64,000 bases of DNA from CADEED01 sp963711635 (GCA_963711635.1 CAVQEZ010000026.1:18820-82819), one strand, 5' to 3'. Shown: positions 11,983 to 21,840, counted from the stretch's first letter. Numbers and translations: made by a program. Notes: generated by a model not told the origin, from the sequence alone.

Positions 11983-12935
11983 GACCGTTCACCTACGAAC
12001 GTGCAACGACACCGGCCGCGGCCGCGGCCGCCGCGGCACGCAATCCCGGCGCCAAGTTCATCGCCGGCGGGACCAACCTGCTCGACCTCATGAAGCTCGA
12101 GATCGAAAAGCCCGCACACCTCATCGACGTCAATGGCCTGACGCTGGACAAGATCGAGACCGCGCCCGACGGCGGAATGCGCATCGGCGCCCTCGTGCGG
12201 AACACGGATCTGGCCGCCGATGTACGTGTGCGGCGCGAATATCCGCTGCTGACGCGCGCCTTGTTGGCCGGCGCCTCCGGCCAGCTGCGCAACCGGGCCA
12301 CGACCGCCGGCAATCTCCTGCAACGCACTCGCTGCCCGTACTTCTACGATACGAACCAGGCCTGCAACAAGCGCGATCCCGGCAGCGGCTGCGCGGCCTT
12401 GCAAGGATTCAGCCGCCAGCTCGCGGTAGTTGGTTCGAGCGACGCCTGTATTGCGACTCACCCTTCCGACATGGCGGTCGCAATGCGCGCACTGGATGCG
12501 ACGGTCGAAACCGTTCGGCCGGATGGCGCTGCGCGAAAGATACCCATCGCGGATTTTCACACTCTGCCGGGCAAGACCCCGCAGGTGGAAAACGTTCTGC
12601 AACACGGCGAGTTGATCACCGCCGTGACCTTGCCCAAGCCCATCGGCGGCAAACAGATCTACCACAAGGTGAGGGACCGCTCGTCGTATGCATTCGCGCT
12701 GGTCTCCGTGGGCGTGATCGTGCAGCCCGATGGCGGCGGCCGTGTAGCCGTGGGCGGCGTCGCTCACAAACCCTGGCGCGTGGAGGCGGCGGAAGCCGAG
12801 CTGCCGCGCGGGGCCAAGGCGGTGGCCACGCGATTGCTGGCAGACGCGCGGCCGACCCACGACAACGAATTCAAACTCACGCTGGTGGAGCGCACGCTCG
12901 AGGCGGTGCTGGCTGAAGCGAGGAGCGCGGGATGA
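11979..12935 (+). CDS. paoB: Aldehyde oxidoreductase FAD-binding subunit (PaoB-like)
   Basis: The 318-residue middle subunit passes electrons to FAD. FAD-loop motifs AKFIAGGTNLLDLMK and GNLLQRTRCPYF are present. The segment CPYFYDTNQACNKRDPGSGC supplies cysteines of the kind that hold the extra 4Fe-4S cluster known in PaoB. Both its start and its stop overlap the neighbouring genes by 4 nt (ATGA), indicating tight coupling of a three-subunit enzyme. No frameshift is seen. Confidence 0.85.
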   Translation: MRPFTYERATTPAAAAAAAARNPGAKFIAGGTNLLDLMKLEIEKPAHLIDVNGLTLDKIETAPDGGMRIGALVRNTDLAADVRVRREYPLLTRALLAGASGQLRNRATTAGNLLQRTRCPYFYDTNQACNKRDPGSGCAALQGFSRQLAVVGSSDACIATHPSDMAVAMRALDATVETVRPDGAARKIPIADFHTLPGKTPQVENVLQHGELITAVTLPKPIGGKQIYHKVRDRSSYAFALVSVGVIVQPDGGGRVAVGGVAHKPWRVEAAEAELPRGAKAVATRLLADARPTHDNEFKLTLVERTLEAVLAEARSAG

Positions 12936-15145
12936 AACACGACAAGCCAGCCGGCCAGAATCCGATCGACCGCCAAAAGGTCATCGGCAAAGCCACGGAC
13001 CGCTATGAGGGCAGTCTCAAAACCACCGGAACGGCAAAATATGCCTACGAGTGGCATGACATCGCACCGAAGCCGGCGTACGGCTACGTGCTCGGTGCCG
13101 CCATCGCCAAGGGGCGCATCGCCTCGATCGATACCGGCCCGGCGGAATCGTCTCCCGGTGTTTTCGCGGTCGTCTCCGCGCAGAATGCCGGTGCGCTCGA
13201 CAAGGGCAATTTCAACACCGCCAAACTACTCGCGGGACCGGAGGTCCAGCACTACCACCAGGCCGTGGCCATAGTCGTCGCGCGCACCTTTGAAGAGGCG
13301 CGCACGGCCGCGGGCAAGATCAAGGTGCGCTATGTCACCGAGGCCGGCGCCTACGATCTCGCCAAGGCAAAGGACGGCGCGCAGAAACCGAAAGCCCAGT
13401 TCGGCACCGAACCGGACTCCGGCGTCGGCGATTTCGACGGCGCTTTCGCCGCGGCGCCGGTGAAGCTCGACGCGACCTACACCACCCCGGACCAGACGCA
13501 CGCGATGATGGAACCCTTTGCGTCGATCGCCGCGTGGAAGGGCGACGAGCTCACGGTCTGGACCGCGAACCAGATGATCAACTGGGCGCGCAACGATCTC
13601 GCCAAGACATTGAAGATGGATCCCGCGAAGGTGCGGGTGGTGTCGCCGTACATTGGTGGCGGGTTTGGCGGCAAGCTCTTCCTGCGTTCCGACGTGCTGC
13701 TGGCAGCGCTCGGGGCGCGGGCCGCGAAGCGGCCGGTGAAAGTGGCGCTCGCGCGTCCACTGATGCCTAACAACTCCACGCATCGCCCGGCGACCATCCA
13801 GCGCGTGCGACTCGGCGCCACGGCGGACGGCAAGATCACGGCGTTCGCGCACGAGACCTGGTCGGGCAATCTGCCGGGCGGGAGCGCCGAGGTCGGCATC
13901 CTGGCCTCGCGCGCCTTGTATGCCGGTGCGAACCGCAGGACGGCAACGCGCCTCGCGGCGCTCGATCTTCCCGAAGGCAATGCCATGCGCGCGCCCGGCG
14001 ACGCCCCGGGATCGATGGCGTTCGAGATCGCCATCGACGAAATGGCGCACCAGCTGAATCTCGATCCGGTCGAATTCCGCATCCTGAACGATACGCAGCA
14101 GGATCCTGAAAAGCCGGCCCGCGTGTACTCCACGCGCAAGCTGGTCGAATGCCTGCGCACCGGCGCGGAAAAGTTCGGCTGGAATCGTCGCAACGCGCAG
14201 CCAGGCAAGGTGCGCGACGGTCGCTGGCTCGTCGGGCTGGGCGTGGCAACGGCGTATCGCGGAGCGCCCGTGCTCAATTCCGCGGCGCGGGTGCGGCTGG
14301 ATGCGCAGGGTGTGGTCACCGTCGAAACTGACATGACCGACATCGGCACCGGCAGCTACACCGTCATCCAGCAAACCGCCGCCGAGACGATGGGTGTGCC
14401 GCTCGAGCGCGTCGTCGTGAAGCTGGGCGATTCACGCTTTCCGGTCTCGGCCGGCTCCGGCGGGCAATTCGGCGCGGTGAGCGCCACGTCTGGCGTGTAT
14501 GCGGCGTGCATGAAATTGCGCGAAGCCGTGGCGCAGAAGCTCGGCGTGGATCCGTCGGCCACCGATTTTGTCGACGGCGTCGTGGTCGTCAGCGGCAAGC
14601 GCATGCCGCTCGGCGAGGCCGTTGGTCCCGCAGGTCTCGTGGGCGAAGACAAGATCGAGTTCGTGAGCTCGCGCGACAAGTATCTGCAGTACACGTTCGG
14701 CGCGCACTACGTCGAAGTGGCGGTGGACTCGCTGACGTCGGAGACGCGCGTACGCCGCATGCTGGCGGTCTGTTCGGCAGGGCGGATCCTGAATCCGAAA
14801 TCCGCGCGCAGCCAGATCATCGGTGCGATGACCATGGGCGTTGGCGCCGCGCTCATGGAGGACCTGGTGGTCGACAAGCGAGTGGGGTTCTTCGTCAACC
14901 ACGATCTCGCCAGCTATGAAGTGCCGGTGCACGCGGATATTCCCCACCAGGAGGTCATCTTCCTCGATAGCGAAGATCCCACGCTGTCGCCGATGAAGGC
15001 GCAGGGCGTGGGCGAGCTCGGCATCTGCGGCGCCGCTGCCGCCGTCGCCAACGCCATCTACAACGCCACGGGCGTGCGGGTACGTGACTACCCGATCACG
15101 ATCGACAAAATGTTGCCGCAGATGCCGAAGACCACGCTCGCCTGA
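12932..15145 (+). CDS. paoC: Aldehyde oxidoreductase molybdenum-cofactor subunit (PaoC-like)
   Basis: The 737-residue catalytic subunit holds the molybdopterin cytosine dinucleotide cofactor and oxidises aldehydes to acids. IGGGFGGKLFLRSD is the conserved glycine motif of the xanthine-oxidase fold. MRAPGDAPGSMAFE and SAGSGGQFGAVSATSG follow, and QGVGELGICGAAAAVANAIY near the C-terminus holds the catalytic glutamate (GVGE). Length and order match PaoC/YagR. The cofactor-insertion chaperone (PaoD/XdhC type) is not in the window. Confidence 0.88.
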   Translation: MKHDKPAGQNPIDRQKVIGKATDRYEGSLKTTGTAKYAYEWHDIAPKPAYGYVLGAAIAKGRIASIDTGPAESSPGVFAVVSAQNAGALDKGNFNTAKLLAGPEVQHYHQAVAIVVARTFEEARTAAGKIKVRYVTEAGAYDLAKAKDGAQKPKAQFGTEPDSGVGDFDGAFAAAPVKLDATYTTPDQTHAMMEPFASIAAWKGDELTVWTANQMINWARNDLAKTLKMDPAKVRVVSPYIGGGFGGKLFLRSDVLLAALGARAAKRPVKVALARPLMPNNSTHRPATIQRVRLGATADGKITAFAHETWSGNLPGGSAEVGILASRALYAGANRRTATRLAALDLPEGNAMRAPGDAPGSMAFEIAIDEMAHQLNLDPVEFRILNDTQQDPEKPARVYSTRKLVECLRTGAEKFGWNRRNAQPGKVRDGRWLVGLGVATAYRGAPVLNSAARVRLDAQGVVTVETDMTDIGTGSYTVIQQTAAETMGVPLERVVVKLGDSRFPVSAGSGGQFGAVSATSGVYAACMKLREAVAQKLGVDPSATDFVDGVVVVSGKRMPLGEAVGPAGLVGEDKIEFVSSRDKYLQYTFGAHYVEVAVDSLTSETRVRRMLAVCSAGRILNPKSARSQIIGAMTMGVGAALMEDLVVDKRVGFFVNHDLASYEVPVHADIPHQEVIFLDSEDPTLSPMKAQGVGELGICGAAAAVANAIYNATGVRVRDYPITIDKMLPQMPKTTLA

Positions 15146-15164
15146 CACCAACCGTCTTTTTCAC

Positions 15165-16166
15165 ATGACTACGATAAACGCGTACGTCGTAAGGCGCAGG
15201 GCTGGAAGAGCTGAACCATTCTCTTATGAAAGGAAGCTCGGCAACGACGATGTGTTGGTCAAGATCACGCATTGCGGCCTCGCGAGAGGGGACATTCAAT
15301 TCATGGACGACGACTGGGGCGATGCCAGATTTCCCCTCGTGCCTGGCCATGAAATCATTGGTCGCGTGGAAACGACCGGCGAGACGGTCACTGATCTGCG
15401 GGTGGGCGATCGGGTTGGCGTCGGCTACCAGCAGGCCGCTTGTTTCTCGTGCGAGTTTTGCCGGAGCGGCAATGAGCATCTATGCCCCGACCAGAAGGTC
15501 ATCGGGGTCGATTGTTACGGTGGTTTGGCCGAGCACATCGGTGTCGACCATCGGTTTGCGTTCAAGATTCCGCCAGCACTCGATTCAGCAACATCGACTC
15601 CACTGCTGTCCGCTGGCCTCACCGTATTTTCGGCGATCGTCAGAGCCGAGTTGCCGGATCGTTCCGAGGTCGCCGTGTCGGGGATCGGGGGCCTGGGGAA
15701 TCTCGCGATCCAGTTTCTTCGCAACATGGGTCACCGTGTTTCGGCCTTCTCTCATTCTCCTGAAAAGAAGGCGACCATCGACGGGTTGGGAGCAACGTAC
15801 ATCGACAGCGCGAATCTCGACTCGAATGCGCTGAGCAAGAAGTTTGATTTCATACTGTCGACGGTAAATGCGAGGTTTGATTTGAACGCCTATCTGCGGA
15901 TGCTGAGGCCGCTCGGCAAGCTGTGCTTCGTGGCTCAACCGCTGGACCCGCTGGCGATCAGCGTGGGGGCGTTGTATGACGGGGTGCAACGCACTGTTTA
16001 CGGCAACTATGTCGGAAGCCGCTCATGTATGGCGGCAATGCTGGAGTTTGCGACTGCACGCGGCATCGGAAGTGCCGTGCACGTGATGCCGTTTGCAAAG
16101 GTCAACGAGGCGATCGACATGGTTCGGAACAGAATTGTTTCGACGAGAGTGGTGTTGCAACACTGA
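15165..16166 (+). CDS. Zinc-type alcohol dehydrogenase (YahK/CAD-like) with altered catalytic ligands
   Basis: A 333-residue medium-chain dehydrogenase starts at ATG 15165. The structural zinc lobe is intact (CFSCEFCRSGNEHLC, four cysteines), and so are GHEIIGRV and the nucleotide fold GIGGLGNLAIQF. Two normally conserved catalytic spots differ: the CG-C-H-SD motif reads CGLARGD, and the LLCAG motif that supplies the second catalytic zinc cysteine reads LLSAG. Either the zinc is held differently or the activity has changed. It follows the aldehyde oxidoreductase by 19 bp, suggesting a shared aldehyde/alcohol theme. By eye its codons look less GC-rich than its neighbours. Confidence 0.8.
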   Translation: MTTINAYVVRRRAGRAEPFSYERKLGNDDVLVKITHCGLARGDIQFMDDDWGDARFPLVPGHEIIGRVETTGETVTDLRVGDRVGVGYQQAACFSCEFCRSGNEHLCPDQKVIGVDCYGGLAEHIGVDHRFAFKIPPALDSATSTPLLSAGLTVFSAIVRAELPDRSEVAVSGIGGLGNLAIQFLRNMGHRVSAFSHSPEKKATIDGLGATYIDSANLDSNALSKKFDFILSTVNARFDLNAYLRMLRPLGKLCFVAQPLDPLAISVGALYDGVQRTVYGNYVGSRSCMAAMLEFATARGIGSAVHVMPFAKVNEAIDMVRNRIVSTRVVLQH

Positions 16167-16177
16167 GAAATCGAACG

Positions 16178-17356
16178 ATGCACTTGCAGGTGATGCTGCT
16201 CGCGGCGGCGCAGGCACTCTTCCAGACCGCCTCGACGGTGGTCATCACGATTGGAGCTCTCGCTGGCGCCCAAGTCGCGTCGGACCCGCAGCTTGCGACT
16301 GCACCGATCGCTGCCATGTATCTCGGCACAGTCGTCACAACCGTTCCTGCTTCGCAATTGATGGCGCGCTTTGGCCGACGAGGCGGCTTCATTGCTGGTG
16401 CACTGCTTGGAGCGGCGGGCGGCGTTTTGAGCGCCTGGGGCCTTCATTCCCGCTCACTGCCCATCCTCTCGTCGGGCGCGCTCTTCATCGGCGCATACAC
16501 CGCGTTCGCACAGTTCTACCGATTCGCGGCGACTGAGGTGGCCAATGAAGCGTTCCGGCCACGCGCCATCTCGTTCGTGCTGGCGGGCGGCGTGGCGGCC
16601 GCCCTCATCGGACCGGCGCTGGCCACGGTCGGCAAACCGCTGCTCGAACCCACGTACGTCGGTTCCTTCCTGATCGTGTCCGCGGTCTCCGTGCTCGCTG
16701 CTGCTCTGCTCACGATGCTTCGCATACCCACGCGCGTCGAGGCAGGCCAGGGCAAACCCCGCCCGCTGCTCGCCATCATGCGCCAGCCCGCCTACGCCGT
16801 TGCGCTGTTCGCGGCAGCGACCGGCTCAGGCGTGATGGTGCTGGCGATGACCGCTACCCCACTGGCCATGGAGCATCACCATCACGGCCTTTCGAACACG
16901 GCAATCGTCATCCAGGCTCATGTCCTTGGCATGTTCCTGCCATCGTTCTTCACCGGTTCATTGATCGAGCGCTTCGGCGTGCTGCGGATCATGCTGACAG
17001 GCGCAGCATTGCTCGGCGGCCACGTCCTGTTGACTCTCACCGGCACGGGCTTGGCGTCGTTCGGAACCGCGCTCGCCCTGCTTGGCGTCGGCTGGAATTT
17101 TCTCTACATCGGTGGCACCACGCTGCTGGCGAGCACCTACCTTCCGGCGGAGAAGGCGCGCGCCCAGGCCGCGAACGACCTGACCATATATATCGTTGGC
17201 CTAACTACATCGTTGAGCGCGGGCGCGCTGTTGCAGGCGCTCGGCTGGCGGCTGACGAACCTGGCGCTGCTTCCGTGGCTTTTCATGGCGGTGGTCGCCC
17301 TCATGTGGTTCGGCCATGCGCGCACGACCCGACCTCGCCCCTCATTTCGGCGCTGA
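16178..17356 (+). CDS. MFS transporter
   Basis: A protein of about 392 residues with roughly twelve hydrophobic segments and the loop 2-3 motif ASQLMARFGRRGGFIAGALL typical of major facilitator transporters. The start was set at ATG 16178, 11 bp after the alcohol dehydrogenase stop, because the upstream in-frame sequence lies inside that gene. MALEHHHHG-type histidines lie in the central loop (AMEHHHHGLS). The substrate is unknown; its position suggests a transcriptional link with the dehydrogenase. Confidence 0.8.
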   Translation: MHLQVMLLAAAQALFQTASTVVITIGALAGAQVASDPQLATAPIAAMYLGTVVTTVPASQLMARFGRRGGFIAGALLGAAGGVLSAWGLHSRSLPILSSGALFIGAYTAFAQFYRFAATEVANEAFRPRAISFVLAGGVAAALIGPALATVGKPLLEPTYVGSFLIVSAVSVLAAALLTMLRIPTRVEAGQGKPRPLLAIMRQPAYAVALFAAATGSGVMVLAMTATPLAMEHHHHGLSNTAIVIQAHVLGMFLPSFFTGSLIERFGVLRIMLTGAALLGGHVLLTLTGTGLASFGTALALLGVGWNFLYIGGTTLLASTYLPAEKARAQAANDLTIYIVGLTTSLSAGALLQALGWRLTNLALLPWLFMAVVALMWFGHARTTRPRPSFRR

Positions 17357-17441
17357 TTCAGGACGCTCCGTCGACTCGTTGCGCAATGCGCCACGAAGCT
17401 TGGAGTAGGCTTCGCGAAATCGAACCTTGCAGGAGTCGACC

Positions 17442-19487
17442 ATGCGATCTGCCACGCTGACCTTGATTCTCGCGACCACGATCCTGGCGTCCTGCGCAAA
17501 GGACCCGGACTCCGCACCTGTACCCGCTGTCGCCAAACCGGCTTTCGGCAGCTTCGGCGTCGATCTCACGCAAATGGACAAGAGCGTGCGCCCCGGCGAC
17601 GACTTCTATCGTTACGTGAACGGCAAGTGGCTGGACACCACCGAGATCCCTCCCGACAAGAGTTACTACGGCACGGTCATCACCGTGTTCGAGAAAACCG
17701 AAGCCAACCTGCACGCCATCGTCGACGAGCTCGCGGCGGGCAAGCACGCGCCAGGCAGCGTCGACCAGAAGGTCGCGGACATGTACTCGAGCTGGATGGA
17801 CCAGGCCGGTATCGAAGCGCGCGGCCTTGCGCCGGTGCAGCCCCACCTGGCACGCATCGCCGCGGCCAGGGACAAAGCGGACCTGATGAAGCTCATCGGC
17901 ACCGTGGACTACCAGGCTCCCTTCAGCATGTTCGTCGAAGGCGATACGGCGGATCCCACGCGTTACGTCGTTTGGGTGACCCAGTCCGGGCTCGGCATGC
18001 CGAACCGCGACTACTACCTCAACAAGGGTCCCAAGTTCGACGCCTATCGCGCGGCCTATCTCACCTACGTCACCAGGATCTTCGAGCTGGTCGGCGACGC
18101 CAATCCGGCACGATCCGCGCAACGTGTGATCGCGCTGGAAAACAAGATCGCCCAGGTCGCCTGGACCGAGGAGCGCCGGCGCAGTGTCGCCGAAACCAAC
18201 AACCCCATGGATCTGGCGGCGCTGAAAAAATACGTGCCGGGCGTGGATTGGGACGTGGTGCTCGGCGGTGTCGATCTCGCGGAAGCGCAGAACTTCATCG
18301 TCAACGAGACCAGCGCGATCCGCGATGGCGCCAGACTTCTCGGTACCGAGCCGCTCGACCACTGGAAGTCGTACATGACGTTCCACTTCGTGGATTCGTA
18401 CGCGACCGACCTGCCAAAGGCCTTCGACGACGCGCAATTCGAGTTCCGCGCCAGGACGTTGCGAGGCATACAGCAACAGCGCGATCGCTGGAAGCGCGGC
18501 ATGACCCTGATCGACAACAACATCGGCGAGGGACTGGGCCAGATCTATGTGCGCAAGCACTTCGTGCCCGAGACCAAGGCCAAGGTGGACGAGCTCGTCG
18601 CGAATCTGCTGGCCGCCACGAAGCAGCGGCTGGAGAAACTCTCCTGGATGGATGAGGCCACGCGCGCCGAGGCACTCAAGAAACTGGCTACCTTCGAGCC
18701 GCGTCTTGGATATCCCGAAAAGTGGCGCGACTACTCGGGGCTGATCGTCGAGCGCGGCAAGCATTTCGAGAATGCACGTAACGCGCGCGTGTTCGAATGG
18801 CAACGTCGCGCCAGGCGCCTCAAGGAACCGGTGGACCGTTCCGAGTGGGAGATGACGCCGCAGACCATGGACGCGTATTACCACCCGCTCAGGAACCAGA
18901 TCACGTTCCCCGCGGGCATCCTGCAGCCTCCCATGTTCGATCCGAACGCCGATCCCGCCGTCAACTATGGCGCGATCGGTGCGGTCATCGGCCATGAGAT
19001 CGGCCACGGCTTCGACGACCAGGGTCGTGAGTTCGATGGCTCGGGCAAGGTGCGCAACTGGTGGACGCCGGAGACCAACGCCAAATTCGTCGCGGCCACC
19101 AAGAATCTCGCGGCGCTGTATCGCACGTACTGCCCACTGGAGGGTGCCTGCGTGAATGGCGAGCTCACCATGGGCGAGAACATCGGCGACCTCGGTGGAC
19201 TGGAGATGGCGTACACCGCGTACCGACTGTCATTGAAGGGACAACCCGCGCCGGTGCTGGATGGCTTCACCGGCGACCAGCGGTTTTTCATTGCCTTCGC
19301 ACGCGTGTGGCAGGGAAAAATGCGCGACGACATGCTTCGCCAGTTGATGCTGACGAACCCCCACTCGCCCGCCGGTGCGCGCGGCAGCTATCCGGAACGC
19401 AACATGGATGCCTGGTACGCGGCCTTCGATGTGCAACCTGGCGACAAGATGTATATCAAGCCCGAGGAGCGCGTGCGCATCTGGTAG
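17442..19487 (+). CDS. M13-family zinc metallopeptidase lipoprotein (PepO/neprilysin-like)
   Basis: A 681-residue peptidase. The N-terminus ATTILASCAK is a lipobox, so the protein should be lipid-anchored in the envelope. The fold-defining N-terminal motif PGDDFYRYVNGKW is followed by the zinc site HEIGH (residues 518-522) in AVIGHEIGHGFDDQG, and by the third ligand ENIGD (residue 579). The C-terminus RVRIW is the usual M13 ending. The start at 17442 is chosen because it directly begins the lipoprotein signal. It is a stand-alone gene convergent with the diguanylate cyclase. Confidence 0.92.
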   Translation: MRSATLTLILATTILASCAKDPDSAPVPAVAKPAFGSFGVDLTQMDKSVRPGDDFYRYVNGKWLDTTEIPPDKSYYGTVITVFEKTEANLHAIVDELAAGKHAPGSVDQKVADMYSSWMDQAGIEARGLAPVQPHLARIAAARDKADLMKLIGTVDYQAPFSMFVEGDTADPTRYVVWVTQSGLGMPNRDYYLNKGPKFDAYRAAYLTYVTRIFELVGDANPARSAQRVIALENKIAQVAWTEERRRSVAETNNPMDLAALKKYVPGVDWDVVLGGVDLAEAQNFIVNETSAIRDGARLLGTEPLDHWKSYMTFHFVDSYATDLPKAFDDAQFEFRARTLRGIQQQRDRWKRGMTLIDNNIGEGLGQIYVRKHFVPETKAKVDELVANLLAATKQRLEKLSWMDEATRAEALKKLATFEPRLGYPEKWRDYSGLIVERGKHFENARNARVFEWQRRARRLKEPVDRSEWEMTPQTMDAYYHPLRNQITFPAGILQPPMFDPNADPAVNYGAIGAVIGHEIGHGFDDQGREFDGSGKVRNWWTPETNAKFVAATKNLAALYRTYCPLEGACVNGELTMGENIGDLGGLEMAYTAYRLSLKGQPAPVLDGFTGDQRFFIAFARVWQGKMRDDMLRQLMLTNPHSPAGARGSYPERNMDAWYAAFDVQPGDKMYIKPEERVRIW

Positions 19488-19496
19488 CAGCCGGAT

Positions 19497-21302
19497 TCAG
19501 GCCACCTGGTTCCGGCCGGCGCGCTTCGCCCGGTACAGGTTCGTATCCGCCGCGTGCACCAGCTCTTCGAGCTCGGCGGATCCGTCCCATTGCGCCACGC
19601 CGATGCTGATCGTGATGGACAGATCGGGATGAGCCGTTCGCCAGTCGTGTGCCGCAACTATGCCGCGCAGCGATTCGCAGAACACCGTGGCCTCGACGCG
19701 CGTCATGCCGGGCAGGATGAGCGCGAACTCTTCACCGCCGATGCGCGCCACCAGATCGCTGACGCGGCAGCTGCGCCGCATGACGGCCGCGCACTGCTGC
19801 AACGCCTGATCGCCCACCGGGTGGCCGAGCTCGTCGTTCACGGTCTTGAAGCGATCGAGATCGGCGATCGCAATGCTCAGCGGCTCGCCGACCGCCAGCG
19901 CCACGTCGATCTCGGCCGTGAGCCGCTGCATGAAGCAGCGGCGGTTGGCGACGCCGGTCAGCGCGTCTTCCTGAGACTCGCGCTCCAGTCTCAGGCTGCG
20001 TTCGCGCAGCATGGTGATCAGTCGTTCCTTTTCGGCGTTCGCCTTCTCGAGCTCGACCGTGCGCTCCGCGACGCGCTCTTCGAGGTGGCGGCGATAATTT
20101 TCGAGATCCTCGAAGGCGCGCGCATCCGAGAGCGCGCCCGCGACCTGCTCGCCCAGTTGTCGCATCAGGTGCAGGTCGGCACGGGCGTAGATGCCGGCCT
20201 GGGTGTGCCGAACGCTCAGCAAGCCCAGCACGATGCCGTCATTGATGAGCGGCACGGCCAGCAAGGAGCCGGCGGTGTTTTCAGCCTCGGTTCGCTGCAA
20301 CACTTCGGGCGGCGCGTGTCGCCAGTCTTCGACGAGCAGCGGCTCGGCGCGCGAGATGAGCCAGCCGAACAATCCCGCGTCGATGGGCCTGGTCCCGACG
20401 GGCATCCTTACCTGGTGGCGCTCGTGCACGCGGATGTCCAGCAGGCGACGCTCGCGGTCGACCAGCACCAGGTGCAACTCGTCGAAGCGGAACAGCGTGC
20501 GTGTCTCGGCGAGGATGCGCTCGGCGAGTTGATCGATCCTGCGTGCGCCCTGCAATGCGAGCGCCGCTTCGAACAGACGCGTCAGCGGCCCGCGCACCGC
20601 CTGCGCGCGATCGCGCTGCGTGCCGATGCTGTTGAAGCTCAGCACGAACAGCAGCATCAGCCCCGCGAACAATCCGAACACCGCGCCATTGCCGGTGTTG
20701 AACAACACCGCCGCCAGTACGCCGGCCGGCACGAAGATGAGATCCGAGAGCGCATAACTGGGCGTGACGATGCGCCGCACGTCGCGGCCGTCGAAGCGGA
20801 AGAACAACGACATCAGGCTGATGTTCACGACCTGCGCGGTCAGCGCCATCACGATGAGGGGCAACAGATCCGTTGCGAGCAACCCGGTCAGCGGATGCCG
20901 GCCACCGCTGGCGAGGTACATCTGTCCGGCGAGCAACAGCATCAACGCCGTCATCGAGCCATTGTGGATGGCGCGCAGCGCGGCCACGTTGGCCGACCCC
21001 TGGCTGTAGCGGCGGCTGACCAGTGGCCAGATCAGCGACGCGGCGGCACAGATGCTCGCCGCCACCGCGGGTTCGAACACCAGCAGCAGGCCGATCTGCG
21101 GCAAGCGCTCCATCGAGATCAGGCCCAGGCGCGGGGCGCGCAACCCGAACTGCCACACGAACAGGCAGGCGCCGATGCCCAGCAGCATCACCCACCAGGT
21201 GGGGAACTCCGCGCCGCGCAGCAATGCCAACAGCAAGGCGCCGCCTGCCACACAGGCGAGCAACACTGAGTAGATGGCCAGGGCTCCGTAACGAGAGCGC
21301 AT
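19497..21302 (-). CDS. Membrane-anchored GAF-GGDEF diguanylate cyclase
   Basis: A 601-residue protein: about seven membrane helices (residues 1-230), a GAF domain (about 250-410, LLAVPLINDGIVLGLLSV), a coiled coil (ERVAERTVELEKANAEKERL), and a C-terminal GGDEF domain. The active loop is GGEEF at residues 522-526 and is preceded five residues earlier by RVSD, an RxxD inhibitory c-di-GMP site. It should therefore make c-di-GMP with product feedback. The start at 21302 is the first Met of the hydrophobic region. Its stop lies 9 bp from the convergent peptidase stop. Confidence 0.9.
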   Translation of the reverse strand: MRSRYGALAIYSVLLACVAGGALLLALLRGAEFPTWWVMLLGIGACLFVWQFGLRAPRLGLISMERLPQIGLLLVFEPAVAASICAAASLIWPLVSRRYSQGSANVAALRAIHNGSMTALMLLLAGQMYLASGGRHPLTGLLATDLLPLIVMALTAQVVNISLMSLFFRFDGRDVRRIVTPSYALSDLIFVPAGVLAAVLFNTGNGAVFGLFAGLMLLFVLSFNSIGTQRDRAQAVRGPLTRLFEAALALQGARRIDQLAERILAETRTLFRFDELHLVLVDRERRLLDIRVHERHQVRMPVGTRPIDAGLFGWLISRAEPLLVEDWRHAPPEVLQRTEAENTAGSLLAVPLINDGIVLGLLSVRHTQAGIYARADLHLMRQLGEQVAGALSDARAFEDLENYRRHLEERVAERTVELEKANAEKERLITMLRERSLRLERESQEDALTGVANRRCFMQRLTAEIDVALAVGEPLSIAIADLDRFKTVNDELGHPVGDQALQQCAAVMRRSCRVSDLVARIGGEEFALILPGMTRVEATVFCESLRGIVAAHDWRTAHPDLSITISIGVAQWDGSAELEELVHAADTNLYRAKRAGRNQVA

Positions 21303-21354
21303 GCGATGACTCTGGCACGGGGCCGTGCAGGGGAAAAGACCAGGAATTGCAAGG

Positions 21355-21840
21355 ATGCGAAAAGTGAGTGAAAAGACCGCCATGAAAGCAGCCAAGTCGA
21401 AGCGCAAAGCGCCACCTGCGGCGAAGTCACGCAAGCCCGTGAAACCCAAGCTACTTTCGGGTGGTAACCCGCAAATCGCGAAGGGCGATGGCGACGCGCC
21501 CGTGCAGGCCTACATCGCGGCCATACCGGGCTGGAAACGCGCGCTCGGGCGGCGTCTCGACGCACTCATCGTGCGCACCGTTCCCAAGGTTCACAAGGCC
21601 GTCAAATGGAACTCGCCGTTCTATGGCATCGAGGGGCAGGGCTGGTTTCTGAGTTATCACTGCTTCACGAACTACATGAAAGTGACCTTCTTTCGCGGCA
21701 GGTCGCTGAGTCCCGTGCCACCCGGCGAGTCCAAGCACCCCGAGGTGCGCTACCTGGACATTCGCGAGGGCCAGCTGGACGAAGGGCAGTTCACCGACTG
21801 GGTAAAACAGGCCAGCAAATTGCCGGGAGAAAAACTGTGA
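21355..21840 (+). CDS. DUF1801-domain protein
   Basis: About 161 residues: a lysine/proline-rich basic tail (KAAKSKRKAPPAAKSRKP) and then a DUF1801/YdhG-like domain with VKWNSPFYGIEGQGWFLSY and YMKVTFFRGRSL. The domain resembles the iron-chaperone-like YdhG fold; its function is not established. The start is uncertain among ATG 21325, 21355 and 21382; 21355 is chosen because an AGGA lies about 9 bp upstream. It diverges from the diguanylate cyclase. Confidence 0.75.
   Translation: MRKVSEKTAMKAAKSKRKAPPAAKSRKPVKPKLLSGGNPQIAKGDGDAPVQAYIAAIPGWKRALGRRLDALIVRTVPKVHKAVKWNSPFYGIEGQGWFLSYHCFTNYMKVTFFRGRSLSPVPPGESKHPEVRYLDIREGQLDEGQFTDWVKQASKLPGEKL

Noticed and set aside
10854..12860. A 668-codon minus-strand frame across the cupin and paoA/paoB genes
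   Set aside because: No recognisable motif; the plus-strand genes covering the same span have intact family signatures.
19554..21269. A 571-codon plus-strand frame opposite the diguanylate cyclase
   Set aside because: Glutamine/histidine/arginine-rich composition typical of an antisense shadow; the GGDEF gene is clearly on the other strand.
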